DNA of 64,000 bases from Lentzea albidocapillata (GTDB lineage: Bacteria; Actinomycetota; Actinomycetes; Mycobacteriales; Pseudonocardiaceae). The stretch's first letter is position 1. Each line of letters begins with the position of its first letter. Below, piece by piece: positions 63,750 through 64,000 of this stretch. The translations under genes were made by a program, and so were the position numbers. The notes below the pieces were generated by a model. It had not been told where the DNA came from. It ran no database searches and saw only the letters and a program-made list of their open reading frames with translations. Location: positions 105,219 through 169,218 of the forward strand of contig NZ_JOEA01000021.1 in NCBI RefSeq assembly GCF_000719115.1, given 5' to 3'.

Positions 63750-64000
63750 TCGAGCCCCCTCCAATGTGCTTCAAGCTCATCGGTTCCGGGGGCGCTGAAC
63801 ATCGGCTGAAGGATGACGGGTTCGTACGACTTGGGTCTTACGCCACCCGGACAAACAGCCATGACATGCGTCATCAAGCCCTGACAGGCCGAAGGGCCGT
63901 CCCCTAGGTGTACTGACCGGAGAGGTTGAGAACGGTTCGACACGTAGCCGGATGATCTTGGAATGAGGGAGGGCCTCCGGGTTCGGTGTGGATTGCGACG
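63750..64000. other. Upstream region of the peptidase gene, no gene seen
   Basis: 251 bases to the window edge. No open frame with a ribosome binding site and protein-like composition is visible. It presumably holds the peptidase promoter, but no clear minus-10/minus-35 pair can be assigned. Confidence 0.5.

Overview
The window is high-GC actinobacterial chromosome. Gene content and order point to the order Pseudonocardiales, something like Lentzea, Lechevalieria or Saccharothrix. The clues are the tsaC-wecA-atpI-atp order, the DUF2550/cobalamin adenosyltransferase/murA block after atpC, a NucS mismatch endonuclease, MurA with Asp in place of the catalytic Cys, crotonyl-CoA carboxylase/reductase, and frequent GTG starts. 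The genus is inference.

Layout. 0-0.8 kb is degenerate DNA without a confident gene. 0.8-10 kb holds tsaC, wecA, an AtpI-like gene and atpBEFHAGD, closed by a strong hairpin terminator. 10-16.4 kb is a block not expected inside an atp operon: an AAHS-type MFS permease, a heterodimeric ABC exporter pair with a small palindromic transposon-like element (MITE) between the two genes, and a SigE-family sigma factor with its membrane partner. atpC follows at 16.5 kb, then DUF2550, a cobalamin adenosyltransferase and murA. 19.6-21.7 kb is a B12-dependent ethylmalonyl-CoA-type mutase. 21.7-26.7 kb is a two-gene putative conflict/defence system: a trypco2 protein plus a 1571-residue trypsin-NTPase-helical repeat protein. 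26.7-37.3 kb is mixed metabolism: crotonase-like protein, XRE and GlxA regulators, SDR, Nudix, NucS, a sodium/solute symporter and an aldehyde dehydrogenase. 37.3-43 kb has an iron-siderophore binding lipoprotein, dhaKLM and a tandem 3-hydroxyacyl-CoA dehydrogenase. 43-47.4 kb contains three genes broken by single frameshifts among small intact genes. 47.4-54.6 kb has a large coiled-coil protein, then ccr, a TetR regulator, methylmalonyl/ethylmalonyl-CoA epimerase, acetyl-CoA acetyltransferase and meaB. 54.8-64 kb has a DevS/DevR-like two-component pair, an exopolysaccharide-type locus (GT2, WecB, DUF2334, lipoprotein) and a secreted peptidase.

How the genes work together. The metabolic theme is the ethylmalonyl-CoA pathway. 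PhaA condenses acetyl-CoA, the 3-hydroxyacyl-CoA dehydrogenase reduces acetoacetyl-CoA, Ccr makes ethylmalonyl-CoA, the epimerase and the mutase isomerise it, and MeaB protects the B12 mutase. The genes lie in three separate places, yet the upstream regions of the mutase, the dehydrogenase, ccr, the mce/phaA divergence and the aldehyde dehydrogenase all carry a 14-nt site resembling TTACTNNNNAGTAA. This suggests one regulon, and the TetR gene between ccr and mce is the natural candidate regulator. The most system-like accessory element is the trypco2/trypsin-NTPase operon.
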